Shown here in pieces: positions 8,133 to 16,959 of a stretch of DNA of 64,000 nt (position 1 is the first letter of the stretch; every line of letters starts with the position of its first letter). Location: the NCBI RefSeq assembly GCF_011516635.5, contig NZ_CP096255.1, forward strand, positions 3,160,501-3,224,500, written 5' to 3'. Position numbers and translations under genes: made by a program. The notes beneath the pieces were generated by a model that saw only the letters and a list, made by a program, of their open reading frames with translations, was not told where the DNA came from and ran no database searches. This DNA comes from Bradyrhizobium barranii subsp. apii. GTDB lineage: Bacteria; Pseudomonadota; Alphaproteobacteria; Rhizobiales; Xanthobacteraceae.

Positions 8133-8636
8133 ATGCGAGCGCTGATATGTTTCGCAGCTTTGCTGTTGACGGGTTCGGTCGCGTTGGCCGATCCGCCCAA
8201 GCTCGCTGTGTTCGATTTCGAGCTGATCGACACCAGCCTTCCCGGCGAGTTCTACGGCTCCAGGCCGGAAGAGGCGCGGCTCGAGCGCATCAGCGACCAG
8301 CTGCGCAAGGAACTGGTGCTGTCAGGAAGGTTCCAGCTGCTCGACATCGCGCCGGTCAGGGATGCCGCCCGTCACGCCAATCTGCAGGCCTGCGGCGGCT
8401 GCGACCTCAAGCTTGCCGGGCAGCTCGGCGCCGACCTCGAGATCACCGGCATGGTGCAGAAGGTCTCGAACCTGATCATCAACCTCAATATCTATTTGCG
8501 CGACGTGAAGACCGGCAACATGATCACCGTCGCCAGCGCCGACATGCGCGGCAACACGGACGAATCGTGGTCGCGCACGATGAGCTACCTGATCCGCAAT
8601 CGATTGCTGGCGCCGAATTACGGGAAGCCGGAGTAG
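8133..8636 (+). CDS. Exported DUF3280/DUF2380-family protein
   Basis: The 167-residue protein begins MRALICFAALLLTGSVALA, a clear signal peptide, then KLAVFDFELIDTSLPGEFYG, the opening of the DUF3280/DUF2380 family, followed by LVLSGRFQLLDIAP, a C-GG-C pair (LQACGGCDLKLAGQLGAD) and ITGMVQKVSNLIINLNIYLRD. Members are frequent beside methylotrophy and lanthanide genes, where they are exported proteins of unknown function. The start at 8133 puts the signal peptide at the N-terminus; the longer frame from 8064 would add unrelated residues. It is transcribed away from the ABC operon. The family fold resembles CsgG-like beta-rich domains, which is inference. Confidence 0.75.
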   Translation: MRALICFAALLLTGSVALADPPKLAVFDFELIDTSLPGEFYGSRPEEARLERISDQLRKELVLSGRFQLLDIAPVRDAARHANLQACGGCDLKLAGQLGADLEITGMVQKVSNLIINLNIYLRDVKTGNMITVASADMRGNTDESWSRTMSYLIRNRLLAPNYGKPE

Positions 8637-8654
8637 ATCTTCGCCTTTCCCCGC

Positions 8655-8865
8655 TAGCTCTGCTGCACCATCGCCCCTTGTGGGAGAGGGTGGCTTCGCG
8701 AAGCGAAGACGGGTGAGGGGTCTCTCTCCGCGAGTCTAACTTTCACTTGAAGCGCGGATAGAACCCCTCATCCGGCGCCATAGCCGAAGCTTTGCTTCGG
8801 CGTTCTTAAGAACGGCGGCCGTGGGCCGCCTATGCCACCTTCTCCCACAAGGGGAGAAGGAAGAA
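8655..8865. repeat. Two inverted REP-like elements between convergent genes
   Basis: CGCCCCTTGTGGGAGAGGGTGGC at the left and CCACCTTCTCCCACAAGGGGAGAAGG at the right are inverted copies, enclosing GGGTGAGGGG/CCCCTCATCC arms and small hairpins (GCTTCGCGAAGC-like, CCGAAGCTTTGCTTCGG, CGGCCGTGGGCCG). The block separates the convergent DUF3280 and fghA genes and may end transcription from both sides. Confidence 0.6.
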
Positions 8866-8869
8866 GTCA

Positions 8870-9715
8870 TCACCCCTTCAATCTTTCCGCATGCCAGTGC
8901 AGATGATCGCCCATGAAGGTCGAGATGAAATAATAGCTGTGGTCATATCCCGCCTGCCGCCGCAGCGTCAGCGGGATGCCCGCCTTGGTGCAGGCGGCCT
9001 CGAGCAGCTCGGGCCTGAGCTGTTCTTTCAGGAAATTGTCGGCCTCGCCGACGTCGACGAGGAAGCCGGAATATTTCGCGCCGTCCTCGATCAGCGCCAC
9101 GGTGTCGTGGTTGCGCCAGGTCTCCTTGTTCGGTCCGAGATAGCCGGTCAGCGCCTTGATGCCCCAGGGCACGAGCGAAGGCGCCACGATCGGCGCGAAT
9201 GCGCTGGCGGCGCGATAGCGGTGCGGATTGCGCAGCGCGACCGTCAGCGCGCCGTGGCCGCCCATCGAATGGCCCATCACCGATTGCCGCTTGGCGTCGA
9301 CCGGAAAATTCTCCGCCACGAGCTTTGGCAGCTCGTCGGTGACATAGCTCCACATGCGATAGTTGCGCGCAAACGGCTGTTGCGTCGCGTCGACATAGAA
9401 GCCGGCGCCGAGGCCGAAATCATAGGCATTGTTGGCATCGCCCGGCACGTCGGGCCCGCGCGGACTGGTGTCCGGCGCGACGAAGATCAGGCCGAGCTCG
9501 GCGCAGGCTTTGCGGAATTCGCCCTTTTCGGTGACATTGGCATGGGTGCAGGTGAGGCCGGAGAGATACCAGACCACGGGAAGCTTTGCGCCGGCGGCAT
9601 GTGGGGGAACATAGACCGAGAACACCATGTCGGTTCCGGTCGCCTGGCTGGCATGGCGGTACACGCCCTGCACGCCGCCATAGGATGTGTTGGTCGAGAC
9701 AGTCTGGATCGTCAT
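8870..9715 (-). CDS. fghA: S-formylglutathione hydrolase
   Basis: This cytosolic esterase of 281 residues hydrolyses S-formylglutathione to formate and glutathione, the second step of glutathione-dependent formaldehyde oxidation. The nucleophile motif GHSMGGHGALT, the oxyanion region WYLSGLTCTHANVTEKGEFRK, TSPRGPDVPGD and the C-terminal His in YDHSYYFI are all present, and the length matches the usual 278-280 residues. ATG 9715 follows ACGGAG at good spacing; an upstream in-frame ATG would add 11 residues. The gene fits the C1 context: formaldehyde from methanol oxidation would be cleared by this enzyme. The partner GSH-dependent formaldehyde dehydrogenase is not in the window. Confidence 0.93.
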   Translation of the reverse strand: MTIQTVSTNTSYGGVQGVYRHASQATGTDMVFSVYVPPHAAGAKLPVVWYLSGLTCTHANVTEKGEFRKACAELGLIFVAPDTSPRGPDVPGDANNAYDFGLGAGFYVDATQQPFARNYRMWSYVTDELPKLVAENFPVDAKRQSVMGHSMGGHGALTVALRNPHRYRAASAFAPIVAPSLVPWGIKALTGYLGPNKETWRNHDTVALIEDGAKYSGFLVDVGEADNFLKEQLRPELLEAACTKAGIPLTLRRQAGYDHSYYFISTFMGDHLHWHAERLKG

Positions 9716-9790
9716 GCCGTTATGCTCCGTGGCTTCTAACCACATCAAGATTGCAACGCTTGTGTGACCGAATTCGTGGCGGTGTATGCG

Positions 9791-10411
9791 TCAGGCGACG
9801 CCGCTGTCGATCGCCAGCCGCACCAGCTCGACCGAGGTCTTCACGCCGAGCTTCTGTCGCATGATCGAGGAGGTGTTGGCGACAGTCTTGTAGGACGACT
9901 GCACCAGCCACGCGATCTCGGACAGGCTCTTTCCGGCGCTGAGCAGCCGCAGGATTTCCATCTCGCGCGCGTTCAGCTTCGACAGCGGGCTTTGCGCCAG
10001 CGTCGGTCCTGCAAACGCGATGCTGCGCGCGATCGCGGTCGGCAGATAGGTGCCGCCGCCCCCGACGGCGCGGATCGCCTCGACGAGGTCGTCGGGGTCG
10101 CCGGTCTTGGAGACGTAGCCCTTGGCCCCGCACTCGATCGCGCGCGCGGCGAATGCAGGGTCGTCGTTCATGCTGAACATGATGATGCGGGCCTCGGGCG
10201 CGCGTTCGAGGATGCGGCGCGCGAGCTCGAAGCCGGAGACGGTCGGCAGGTTGATGTCGATGATGCAGAGGTCGGGGCGCTCGACAATGAAGACGCATTC
10301 GCCGTCCTCGGCGTCGGCGGCCTCCAAAATCTCGATCTCGCCCTCGTCGGCCAGCACGGCACGGCAGCCGGAGGCGACAATGGGATGATCGTCGACGATC
10401 AGAATGCGCAT
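9791..10411 (-). CDS. LuxR/NarL-family response regulator (FlhR-like)
   Basis: The 206-residue regulator has an N-terminal receiver (MRILIVDDHPIVASGC; acceptor D52 in CIIDINLP; KGYVSKTGD) and a C-terminal LuxR-type HTH (LNAREMEILRLLSAGKSLSEIAWLV, then SSYKTVANTSSIMRQKLG). It is divergent from a sensor kinase of the matching HPK7 class and next to fghA, the layout of the FlhSR pair that controls methanol/formaldehyde genes in Paracoccus. The start at 10411 is chosen because the receiver begins there and GGGGAA precedes it. The HTH sequence SYKTVANTSS departs from the common S-KTV..H pattern. Confidence 0.85.
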   Translation of the reverse strand: MRILIVDDHPIVASGCRAVLADEGEIEILEAADAEDGECVFIVERPDLCIIDINLPTVSGFELARRILERAPEARIIMFSMNDDPAFAARAIECGAKGYVSKTGDPDDLVEAIRAVGGGGTYLPTAIARSIAFAGPTLAQSPLSKLNAREMEILRLLSAGKSLSEIAWLVQSSYKTVANTSSIMRQKLGVKTSVELVRLAIDSGVA

Positions 10412-10604
10412 AGGCGTTCCCCGTGACAGCCTCGGCCTGCTTTTCCGCCGCATGATCCGAACAAGAACGCTGCGCGCGTCTCATGTCGCCTCATGCAACC
10501 CGGCCGGGATTGCTGTACGCTTTCGATTAGATATCGGGCGCTTCGCCTCTGTCAACGTCATCGGACAGGCGCGGGCCAACCTTCGCGAGGCACGGGCGGC
10601 ACCA

Positions 10605-11954
10605 ATGTGGCAAAATCTATCGTTGCGCGCGCGCATCAACCTTCTGCTGGCGCTGCTGCTGGCGCTGGGGCTCGCCGTCAATATCGGCCGCCAGGTGGCG
10701 GAAGCCGGGCCGCGCGTGCAGGCCGAGGACCAGAGCGTGATCCGGCTTGCGCGCGAATTCATCGAGATGATCGTTGCGGATCTGAACGAGGCGCCCGATC
10801 CGGATGCCAGGCTGAACCAGATCGCACGCGATCTGAGCCGCCTGCGCCATGTCAGCATCGCGCTTCAGGACGCCGGCGGTAACCCGCTGACGCCGCCCCG
10901 GCCTGCCGATGACGACGCGCGCGGACCGCCGGCCTGGTTCGTCAGCCTGGTTCATCCCGAGCAGACCACGGTGAGCGTGCCGGTCTCGGTCCATGGCAAG
11001 CCGGGCTCGCTGGTGATCACCGCGCATCCCGACGACGAGATCGCCGAGATCTGGGACGCCATCGTGACCCAGCTCGAGGTCGGCTCGGTGATCGCGCTCG
11101 CGCTGTTCCTGGTGATGATGACGGTGGTCGGCCGCGCGCTCGCGCCGCTGCAGTCGTTGGCGCAGACGATGACCGCGATCGAGGGTGCGCATTATGACGC
11201 GCGCGCCACGCCGGGCGGTGCGCCCGAGCTGGCCGCGATCTGCGGCAAGCTCAATCATCTCGCGGCGGCGCTCGGCGAGGCGGTGGAGGAAAAGCGGCTC
11301 CTGGCCGAGCGCGCGGTGTCGCTCCAGGACGTCGAGCGCAAGGAGATCGCGCGCGAGCTGCATGACGAATTCGGGCCGTATCTGTTCTCGCTGCGCGCGC
11401 ATGCGAGCGCGCTGGCGAAGCTCGCGGACGGGCGCGCGCCGAATGCCGACTCGGTCCGAAAGCACGGCAGCGCGTTGCTGGAACAGATCAACCAGCTCCA
11501 GCAGTTCACGCGCCGCGTGCTGGAGCGGCTCCGGCCCGTCGGCCTTGCCGAGCTCGGCCTGCGCCAGGCGCTGGAATCGCTCTCGCGGCTGTGGCGGGAG
11601 GCGCATCCCGACGTCGCGATCGAAACCGTGATCTCCGCCACGCTCGGGGTCACCGGCGAGACGGCCGACCTCACCATCTACCGCATCGTGCAGGAGGCGC
11701 TCACCAACGTGTTCCGCCACGCCGGCGCGACTTCGGTCAATGTCGTGATCGAGCCCGTGGAGCAGGCCGGCGGCCGCGGCTACGCGCGCGTGCGGGTCAG
11801 CGACAACGGCCGTGGCATGGAGCCGGGCCAGAAGCTCGGCTTCGGCCTCGTCGGCATGCGCGAGCGCATTCTGGCGCTGGGCGGCACGCTCAACGTCGTC
11901 TCTGGCGACGGCGGCTTGACCGTGGAGGCGCTGGTTCCGACGGCGGCGTCCTGA
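10605..11954 (+). CDS. Sensor histidine kinase (HPK7, FlhS-like)
   Basis: The 449-residue membrane kinase has an N-terminal transmembrane helix (RINLLLALLLALGLAVNI), a periplasmic domain of about 130 residues, a second helix (SVIALALFLVMMTVVGRALAPL), a HAMP-like linker, the HisKA_3 H-box (ERKEIARELHDEFGPYLFSLRAH), an N-box (VQEALTNVFRHAG) and G-boxes (DNGRGM, FGLVGMRERI). It pairs with the divergent response regulator. The start at 10605 was chosen so that the first helix is near the N-terminus; the longer frame from 10404 has no such support. Its neighbours suggest C1 compounds, formaldehyde or metal availability as the signal, which is inference. Confidence 0.85.
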   Translation: MWQNLSLRARINLLLALLLALGLAVNIGRQVAEAGPRVQAEDQSVIRLAREFIEMIVADLNEAPDPDARLNQIARDLSRLRHVSIALQDAGGNPLTPPRPADDDARGPPAWFVSLVHPEQTTVSVPVSVHGKPGSLVITAHPDDEIAEIWDAIVTQLEVGSVIALALFLVMMTVVGRALAPLQSLAQTMTAIEGAHYDARATPGGAPELAAICGKLNHLAAALGEAVEEKRLLAERAVSLQDVERKEIARELHDEFGPYLFSLRAHASALAKLADGRAPNADSVRKHGSALLEQINQLQQFTRRVLERLRPVGLAELGLRQALESLSRLWREAHPDVAIETVISATLGVTGETADLTIYRIVQEALTNVFRHAGATSVNVVIEPVEQAGGRGYARVRVSDNGRGMEPGQKLGFGLVGMRERILALGGTLNVVSGDGGLTVEALVPTAAS

Positions 11955-11958
11955 TTGT

Positions 11959-11977
11959 ATCGGGAAAAATTCCCGAT
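11959..11977. promoter_or_regulatory. Perfect 8-bp inverted repeat between the kinase and TonB receptor genes
   Basis: ATCGGGAA and TTCCCGAT flank AAA directly after the kinase stop codon. A third partial copy TCGGGAAAA follows at about 11982. It may be a weak terminator hairpin or an operator for the receptor gene. The full spacer to the receptor start runs to 12107. Confidence 0.35.
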
Positions 11978-12107
11978 TTGGTCGGGAAAACGGGTGCGGA
12001 TAGTGCCAGACCTTTTGTGGCTGGCGGACTCACTGCCGCCGAATACACTCATCTCAACCAAACGGCGAAAATCAAAACAGCCGGTGGTCACGGATGGGAA
12101 GGCAGGG

Positions 12108-14570
12108 ATGGGCAAGCCTCTTTGGTTCAAGCGTCGTTTGTTGATAGCCTCGGTGTCGACGGGGCTGGTGTCGGGCTTGGTCCTTGCAGGCCCCGCCGCA
12201 GCCGCGCAGGATGAGGAAACCAACGTCCAGAATCTGCCGGCGGTCGAGATCACGGCACCACCGCCGTCGGCCGTGAGGCGCAGTGCGCCAACGCGGCCGG
12301 TCGCACGGGTAGGGGCGCCGGCGTCCGCCGCTCCGAAGACACGCCTTTACGTCTACCCGACCTCACCGGGCACCGGCCGAGGTCTCGATGTCGACAAGGT
12401 GCCGTCCGCGATCAATGCGGTTGATGCCAGCCAGATCAGGCGTACCGCCTCGCCAGATATCGCCGTTGCCCTGCAGCAGTACGTGCCTGGTCTCAGCATC
12501 AATGAAGTGACCGGCAATCCATTCCAGCCCGATGTGCAGTTTCGCGGCTTCGTCGCTTCACCTCTGGCCGGCACGCCGCAGGGCCTCGCCGTCTACCAGA
12601 ACGGCGTACGCATCAACGAGGCGTTTTCCGACACTGTTAATTGGGATCTGATCCCGACGGCCGCGATCCGATCGGCGCTGGTCGTAACTAACAATCCGGC
12701 ATACGGCCTTAACGCGCTCGGCGGCGCCATCGATCTGCAGATGAAGAACGGCTTCAACTATCAAGGGGCCGAGATCGATATTATGGGCGGCTCATTCGGC
12801 CGCATCCAGGGCTCCGCACAATGGGGCAAGCAGGTCGACAATAATTGGTCGGTCTACGGAGCGCTCGAAGGCGTTCACGACAATGGTTTCCGCAATTTCT
12901 CGCAATCGGATGTCCGGCGCTTCTATGGCGATGTCGGGTATCGCTTCGAAGGCAACGAGTTTCACCTCAATGGCGGCGTCGCCAACAATTCCCTGGCAGG
13001 ACCCAGCACTGTTCCGGCCGAATTGCTCCAGCAATATTGGGGGGCGACCTACACAACGCCGCAAACCATCTCCAACAAGGTCGGCTATCTCAACCTGACC
13101 GGCAAGGTGGAGGCGACGCCGACCTGGACCTTTGAGGGCACGGCGCATGTGCGGAGCTTCAAACAGAGCACCGTGGACGGAAACCCGACCGACGCCCAGG
13201 CATGTGCCGATCCAACGCTCCTGTGCTTTGGCAATGATACGGTCCCGGCTTTTGGCCTGAATGGCGTTCAGCTCGCCAATACCTTTGCGCCAGACGCCAT
13301 CCTCAGCGAGATCGATCGCACCAGCACGAAATCGACCACATTTGGCGTATCCGGTCAGGCAACCAACACCGACCAGCTGTTCGGTCATGAGAACCGCTTC
13401 GTAGTTGGCGCGAGCTATGATGTCAGCAGCACGCGCTTCACCGGCAGCGCTGAATTGGGAACCATAGGCACGAACTATGTCGTTACGGGCAGCGGCATAT
13501 TCCTGGGTCCCTCCGGTGACCCGACATCGGTTGGTCCCGTGTCGCTTCGTACCGTCAACCAATATCACGGGCTCTATGCGCTCGACACGTTCAACGTGGA
13601 CGATCGCTTTGCGGTGACGGCAGGCGGTCGATTCAATGCGGCCCGTGTTACGCTGATGGACCAACTCGGCACCGCGCTCAATGGCGATCATACCTATGAT
13701 CGATTCAATCCGATCATCGGTGGCACCTACAAGATCACGTCTGAAGTGACCGCCTATGCGGGCTATTCCGAAGCCAACCGGGTGCCGACACCACTCGAAC
13801 TCGGCTGCGCCGATCCGGCGAGGCCATGCATCATCGGGCAGTTCCTGATCGCTGACCCCCCACTGCAGCAAGTCGTATCCAAGACCTTCGAAGCGGGCTT
13901 CCGTGGTACCAAGGAATTGAACATCGGCTCCCTAGGCTGGAAAATCGGTGCCTACCGTGCCACCAACTACGACGACATCCTCGCGACCCCGATTCCCGGC
14001 CTGACGGGCTTCGGCTTTTTCCAGAACGTCGGCCGGACACGCAGGCAGGGTGTCGAAGCCGAGGTGAGCCTGAAGTCGAATGTCCTTCAGTTCCAGGCGA
14101 GCTATGCGTTCCTGGACGCGCGCTTCCTCGACGCGCTGACGCTTGGATCAGAGAGCCCGTTCGCCGACGCCGGCAACATCCAGGTCTTGCCGGGCAATCA
14201 CATTCCGCGCCTCCCTAGCCACCTTATTAAGGCAAGCATCGAATATGCGGTTACCGATGTCTGGAAGGTCGGGGGTGACGCGCTCTTTGTCTCGAGCCAG
14301 TATTTCGTCGGCGACGAGTCCAACCAGTTTCCGAAGCTGCCGTCCTACGCGGTGTTCAAACTCCACACCTCCTACCAGATCACCAAGAACTTGCAGATTT
14401 ACGGTCGCGTCGCCAACATCTTCGACAACCGCTACTCGACCCTTGGCACCTTCTTCGATAGGGAAGCCTTGCCCAACTTCACCAATGGCGGTGCGGAATT
14501 TAATGACCCGCGATCGCTGAGCCCGGCAAGGCCCCGTGCGTTCTATGCGGGCATGCGGATGACGTTCTGA
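12108..14570 (+). CDS. TonB-dependent outer membrane receptor (candidate LutH-like metallophore receptor)
   Basis: The 820-residue protein has a signal peptide (RRLLIASVSTGLVSGLVLAGPAAAA), a TonB-box-like stretch (VQNLPAVEITAPP), a Pro/Arg-rich linker, a plug domain (VPSAINAVDASQIRRTASPDIA..LNALGGAIDLQMKNG) and a 22-strand-type barrel ending in the aromatic residue of FYAGMRMTF. Such receptors import chelated metals or other scarce solutes using TonB energy. The position next to a lut-like ABC cluster suggests a lanthanide-chelate receptor like LutH, but the sequence alone does not prove the ligand. Two Cys pairs lie in extracellular-loop regions (AQACADPTLLCFG; LGCADPARPC). ATG 12108 puts the signal peptide at the start; the ribosome site is weak. 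Confidence 0.85.
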   Translation: MGKPLWFKRRLLIASVSTGLVSGLVLAGPAAAAQDEETNVQNLPAVEITAPPPSAVRRSAPTRPVARVGAPASAAPKTRLYVYPTSPGTGRGLDVDKVPSAINAVDASQIRRTASPDIAVALQQYVPGLSINEVTGNPFQPDVQFRGFVASPLAGTPQGLAVYQNGVRINEAFSDTVNWDLIPTAAIRSALVVTNNPAYGLNALGGAIDLQMKNGFNYQGAEIDIMGGSFGRIQGSAQWGKQVDNNWSVYGALEGVHDNGFRNFSQSDVRRFYGDVGYRFEGNEFHLNGGVANNSLAGPSTVPAELLQQYWGATYTTPQTISNKVGYLNLTGKVEATPTWTFEGTAHVRSFKQSTVDGNPTDAQACADPTLLCFGNDTVPAFGLNGVQLANTFAPDAILSEIDRTSTKSTTFGVSGQATNTDQLFGHENRFVVGASYDVSSTRFTGSAELGTIGTNYVVTGSGIFLGPSGDPTSVGPVSLRTVNQYHGLYALDTFNVDDRFAVTAGGRFNAARVTLMDQLGTALNGDHTYDRFNPIIGGTYKITSEVTAYAGYSEANRVPTPLELGCADPARPCIIGQFLIADPPLQQVVSKTFEAGFRGTKELNIGSLGWKIGAYRATNYDDILATPIPGLTGFGFFQNVGRTRRQGVEAEVSLKSNVLQFQASYAFLDARFLDALTLGSESPFADAGNIQVLPGNHIPRLPSHLIKASIEYAVTDVWKVGGDALFVSSQYFVGDESNQFPKLPSYAVFKLHTSYQITKNLQIYGRVANIFDNRYSTLGTFFDREALPNFTNGGAEFNDPRSLSPARPRAFYAGMRMTF

Positions 14571-14621
14571 GTTCGACACGCAAGCCCGGCCGCCTCTGGA
14601 GGGCGAAAGACATTATCATCT

Positions 14622-15212
14622 TTACTCCACCCAGCCTCGGGCGAGGATCGCGGCTTGCTGCAAGGAAATGCGCCGGACCAGCGGGTCTGCATGGCGGTGC
14701 ACCAGCTGCCAATCCGTGCTGTCCTTGCGATAGATTTCCGTGACGCGCAGCGACCAGTCCTGGGCAGGCAAGCCGCCGACCTCCGCGCTCTGGCGTTCGA
14801 TCATGACGAGAGCGATGAGCCCGTTCGACGCATAGATCTGCAAGACCTCCAGCTCGGTCTCACCGTTCCTGAAATATTGCGCCAGGTCGGCCAGCCGCTT
14901 TGGACTGCTGTCGAATCCGAAACTCGCAGGGCCTCCGAAAGGTTGCATCAGTGTGAAATCCGGCGCAATGCGGACAAGCTGGGACCAACGGTCCATATCT
15001 CCACGCATGAAGGCCGCATTCTTCTCCCCGGCGCGCTGGATGATGCTGGCTAGCGCGGCGTCCCCGGCGGTTGCATTGCATGGAAGCTGACCGGAAGCAG
15101 GAATTGCCGCCGCCGCCATCATCATCATCGAGCGCCTCGACATTCTGTGCGGCGAGTCCTGGTTGTCCGGCGAGCCATGGCCTTTGCTCACCCCTTTCGA
15201 CCTTCTGATCAT
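14622..15212 (-). CDS. Exported NTF2-like (SnoaL/DUF4440-type) protein
   Basis: The 196-residue product contains RRSMMMMAAAAIPASG, a twin-arginine-like signal, followed by an NTF2-like domain: ASIIQRAGEKNAAFMRGDMDRWSQLVRIAPDFTLMQPFGG, ALVMIERQSAEVGGLPAQDWSLRVTEIYRKDSTDWQLVHRHADPL. That last stretch is the usual closing motif of the SnoaL/DUF4440 group. These cone-shaped domains bind small molecules or act as simple isomerases/hydrolases; no substrate can be named. ATG 15212 has AGGAG seven bases upstream. The LysR gene lies divergent 80 bases away and probably controls it. Confidence 0.72.
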   Translation of the reverse strand: MIRRSKGVSKGHGSPDNQDSPHRMSRRSMMMMAAAAIPASGQLPCNATAGDAALASIIQRAGEKNAAFMRGDMDRWSQLVRIAPDFTLMQPFGGPASFGFDSSPKRLADLAQYFRNGETELEVLQIYASNGLIALVMIERQSAEVGGLPAQDWSLRVTEIYRKDSTDWQLVHRHADPLVRRISLQQAAILARGWVE

Positions 15213-15292
15213 TTCGAGGCTCCTGATTGCACGATCTACGCATTCCATAGGGGCCTTGATCTCAATGAATCCAGCGATATGATTTCATCAAC

Positions 15293-16255
15293 ATGCTGAA
15301 CCAAATTGATCTATCCAGGGTCGAACTGAATCTCCTTGTGGTCTTCCGCGTGGTCCTGGAAGAACGCCATGTCGCGCGCGCGGCCGCGCGACTGAACCTG
15401 ACGCCGTCCGCTGTCAGCCACGCGCTTGGCCGGCTGCGCCTTGTTTTGAACGACCCGCTGTTCCTGCGAACGCCGAAGGGCGTCGTTCCAACGGAGCGGG
15501 CCCTGGAGCTCGACCACCCGATCGCTGAAATCATCGCGCGCGTCGAACAACTGGTTGGCTCGGCTAGACCATTCGACCCTGCAAAAAGCCATCGCCGGTT
15601 TACGATCGGTGCACCCGATGCTGTTCTCGCCTCGACAACGGGGCAGCTACTCGGTTCGATCGCGAGTAGGGCGCCCCACATCGACATCGGATTGATCCAT
15701 GTGATGCCCGCGCCCCGCGGCGGCGCGATCGGCGAACCCTGGCACGAGTGCCTCGAGATGCTCGAAAGACGAGAGCTGGACGTCGCGATGCTGCCGCTGC
15801 CGGCGGTATCGCCGCGTTTCGAGGCGCGCAGGCTCTACGACGAGGAATTCGTGCTGGCCATGCGCAAGGGACACGCCTTCGCCAGAGCTCCGACACCCGC
15901 GGCATTCTCGCAAGCGCAGCATCTGCTGGTGTCTCTCAGCGGCGAGCCGCGCGGCTTCGTCGATGAGATGTTGGCAAAGCGCGGTCTCAAGCGCCGCATT
16001 GCCTTGACTGTCCCGAACTTTATGATGGCGCTGGTCCAGCTTGCAGGGTCCGAACTGATCGCCGCATTGCCGCGGCGTCTGGTGCAGCAGCACGCCGGGC
16101 ATTTCGGATTGATGTTCGTCGAGCTGCCTTTCGCCCGTAAACCGGATACGATCTGCGCCATCGCAACCAAGGCTGCGATGAAGGACGCCGGTGTTGCATG
16201 GCTGATGGAGGTTGTCTTCGCCTCGGTCGGAGCAGGTCGGAACCGCAATCGGTAG
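15293..16255 (+). CDS. LysR-family transcriptional regulator
   Basis: The 320-residue protein has the LysR winged HTH at the N-terminus (VELNLLVVFRVVLEERHVARAAARLNLTPSAVSHALGRLRLVLNDPLFLRT) and a PBP2-like effector domain from about residue 95 (HRRFTIGAPDAVLAS, VAMLPLPAVSPRFEARRLYDEEFVLAMRKGH). The HTH and domain layout match NodD/LinR-like members. It is divergent from the NTF2-like gene, the standard arrangement for a LysR regulator and its target. The inducer is unknown. Confidence 0.9.
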   Translation: MLNQIDLSRVELNLLVVFRVVLEERHVARAAARLNLTPSAVSHALGRLRLVLNDPLFLRTPKGVVPTERALELDHPIAEIIARVEQLVGSARPFDPAKSHRRFTIGAPDAVLASTTGQLLGSIASRAPHIDIGLIHVMPAPRGGAIGEPWHECLEMLERRELDVAMLPLPAVSPRFEARRLYDEEFVLAMRKGHAFARAPTPAAFSQAQHLLVSLSGEPRGFVDEMLAKRGLKRRIALTVPNFMMALVQLAGSELIAALPRRLVQQHAGHFGLMFVELPFARKPDTICAIATKAAMKDAGVAWLMEVVFASVGAGRNRNR

Positions 16256-16266
16256 CGCGGGCTCGC

Positions 16267-16830
16267 TCAGTTGGGCGGCCCCCAAACGGTTTCCTCCGTC
16301 CAGCCCAGATCGGCAAACTCGGATGCCCTCAACGGCGCTTCGGCGGTTGAAAAGAACTCGTCGAGCTGCGGCGGCTTGATGCGCGTTCCCGATAACATCG
16401 TATGCGCCTGCCCACGGTGGTGAATTTGATGCTGAATGAGATGCATCAGCAGCCGGTCGCGTCGCTCTATCTGGACACTGGGATCTCGATTGATCCGCAC
16501 GTCTTCGTTCAAGGAGGCGGGCGTCAGAGCATCGCAGACGCCGATGAAGCGCCGGTCCATCGATGCTTGAGCTTCCGAGAGCCCTGCAAGAGCTGGAAAT
16601 GGGATCGGATCCTCCCAGGCCTTCGGCCCAAGCCATCCGTCCTCGAGTGCATCGACGTAAAAGAGGTCGACGACGTAAATATGGTTCAACGTCCGCTGTA
16701 GGCTCGGGAAGAAGCCCGTCCGCTCGACCTCAAATTCGCCTTGGCTCAGCTCGGCGCACGCGCGGAGCAACCGGTGGTTCGCCCAGGCATTATTGTAGGC
16801 GAAGGCGCGATAGCTTTGAACGATCGACAT
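16267..16830 (-). CDS. DinB-family protein
   Basis: The 187-residue protein matches the DinB/DUF664 four-helix metal-binding fold: YNNAWANHRLLRACAELS at the start, LQRTLNHIYVVDLFYVDAL holding the first metal-ligand His, and LMHLIQHQIHHRGQAHTMLS with the paired HxxxH ligands. These are putative metal-dependent thiol transferases or detoxification enzymes. The start ATG 16830 corresponds to MSIVQSYRAFAYNNAW; the longer frame to 17205 runs into another gene's territory. It converges with the LysR gene 11 bases away. Confidence 0.82.
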   Translation of the reverse strand: MSIVQSYRAFAYNNAWANHRLLRACAELSQGEFEVERTGFFPSLQRTLNHIYVVDLFYVDALEDGWLGPKAWEDPIPFPALAGLSEAQASMDRRFIGVCDALTPASLNEDVRINRDPSVQIERRDRLLMHLIQHQIHHRGQAHTMLSGTRIKPPQLDEFFSTAEAPLRASEFADLGWTEETVWGPPN

Positions 16831-16959
16831 TGCAAACCCCGTACACCGACCTGCTTGGCGCCGCGTTCCTTTACCGATCAGAAACCATAGCAAATGATCT
16901 GAAAATTGTAACGAAACGACTTGGCTGTTTCCGGGTAGGTTTGCCGGAGGGCCCGTCCG

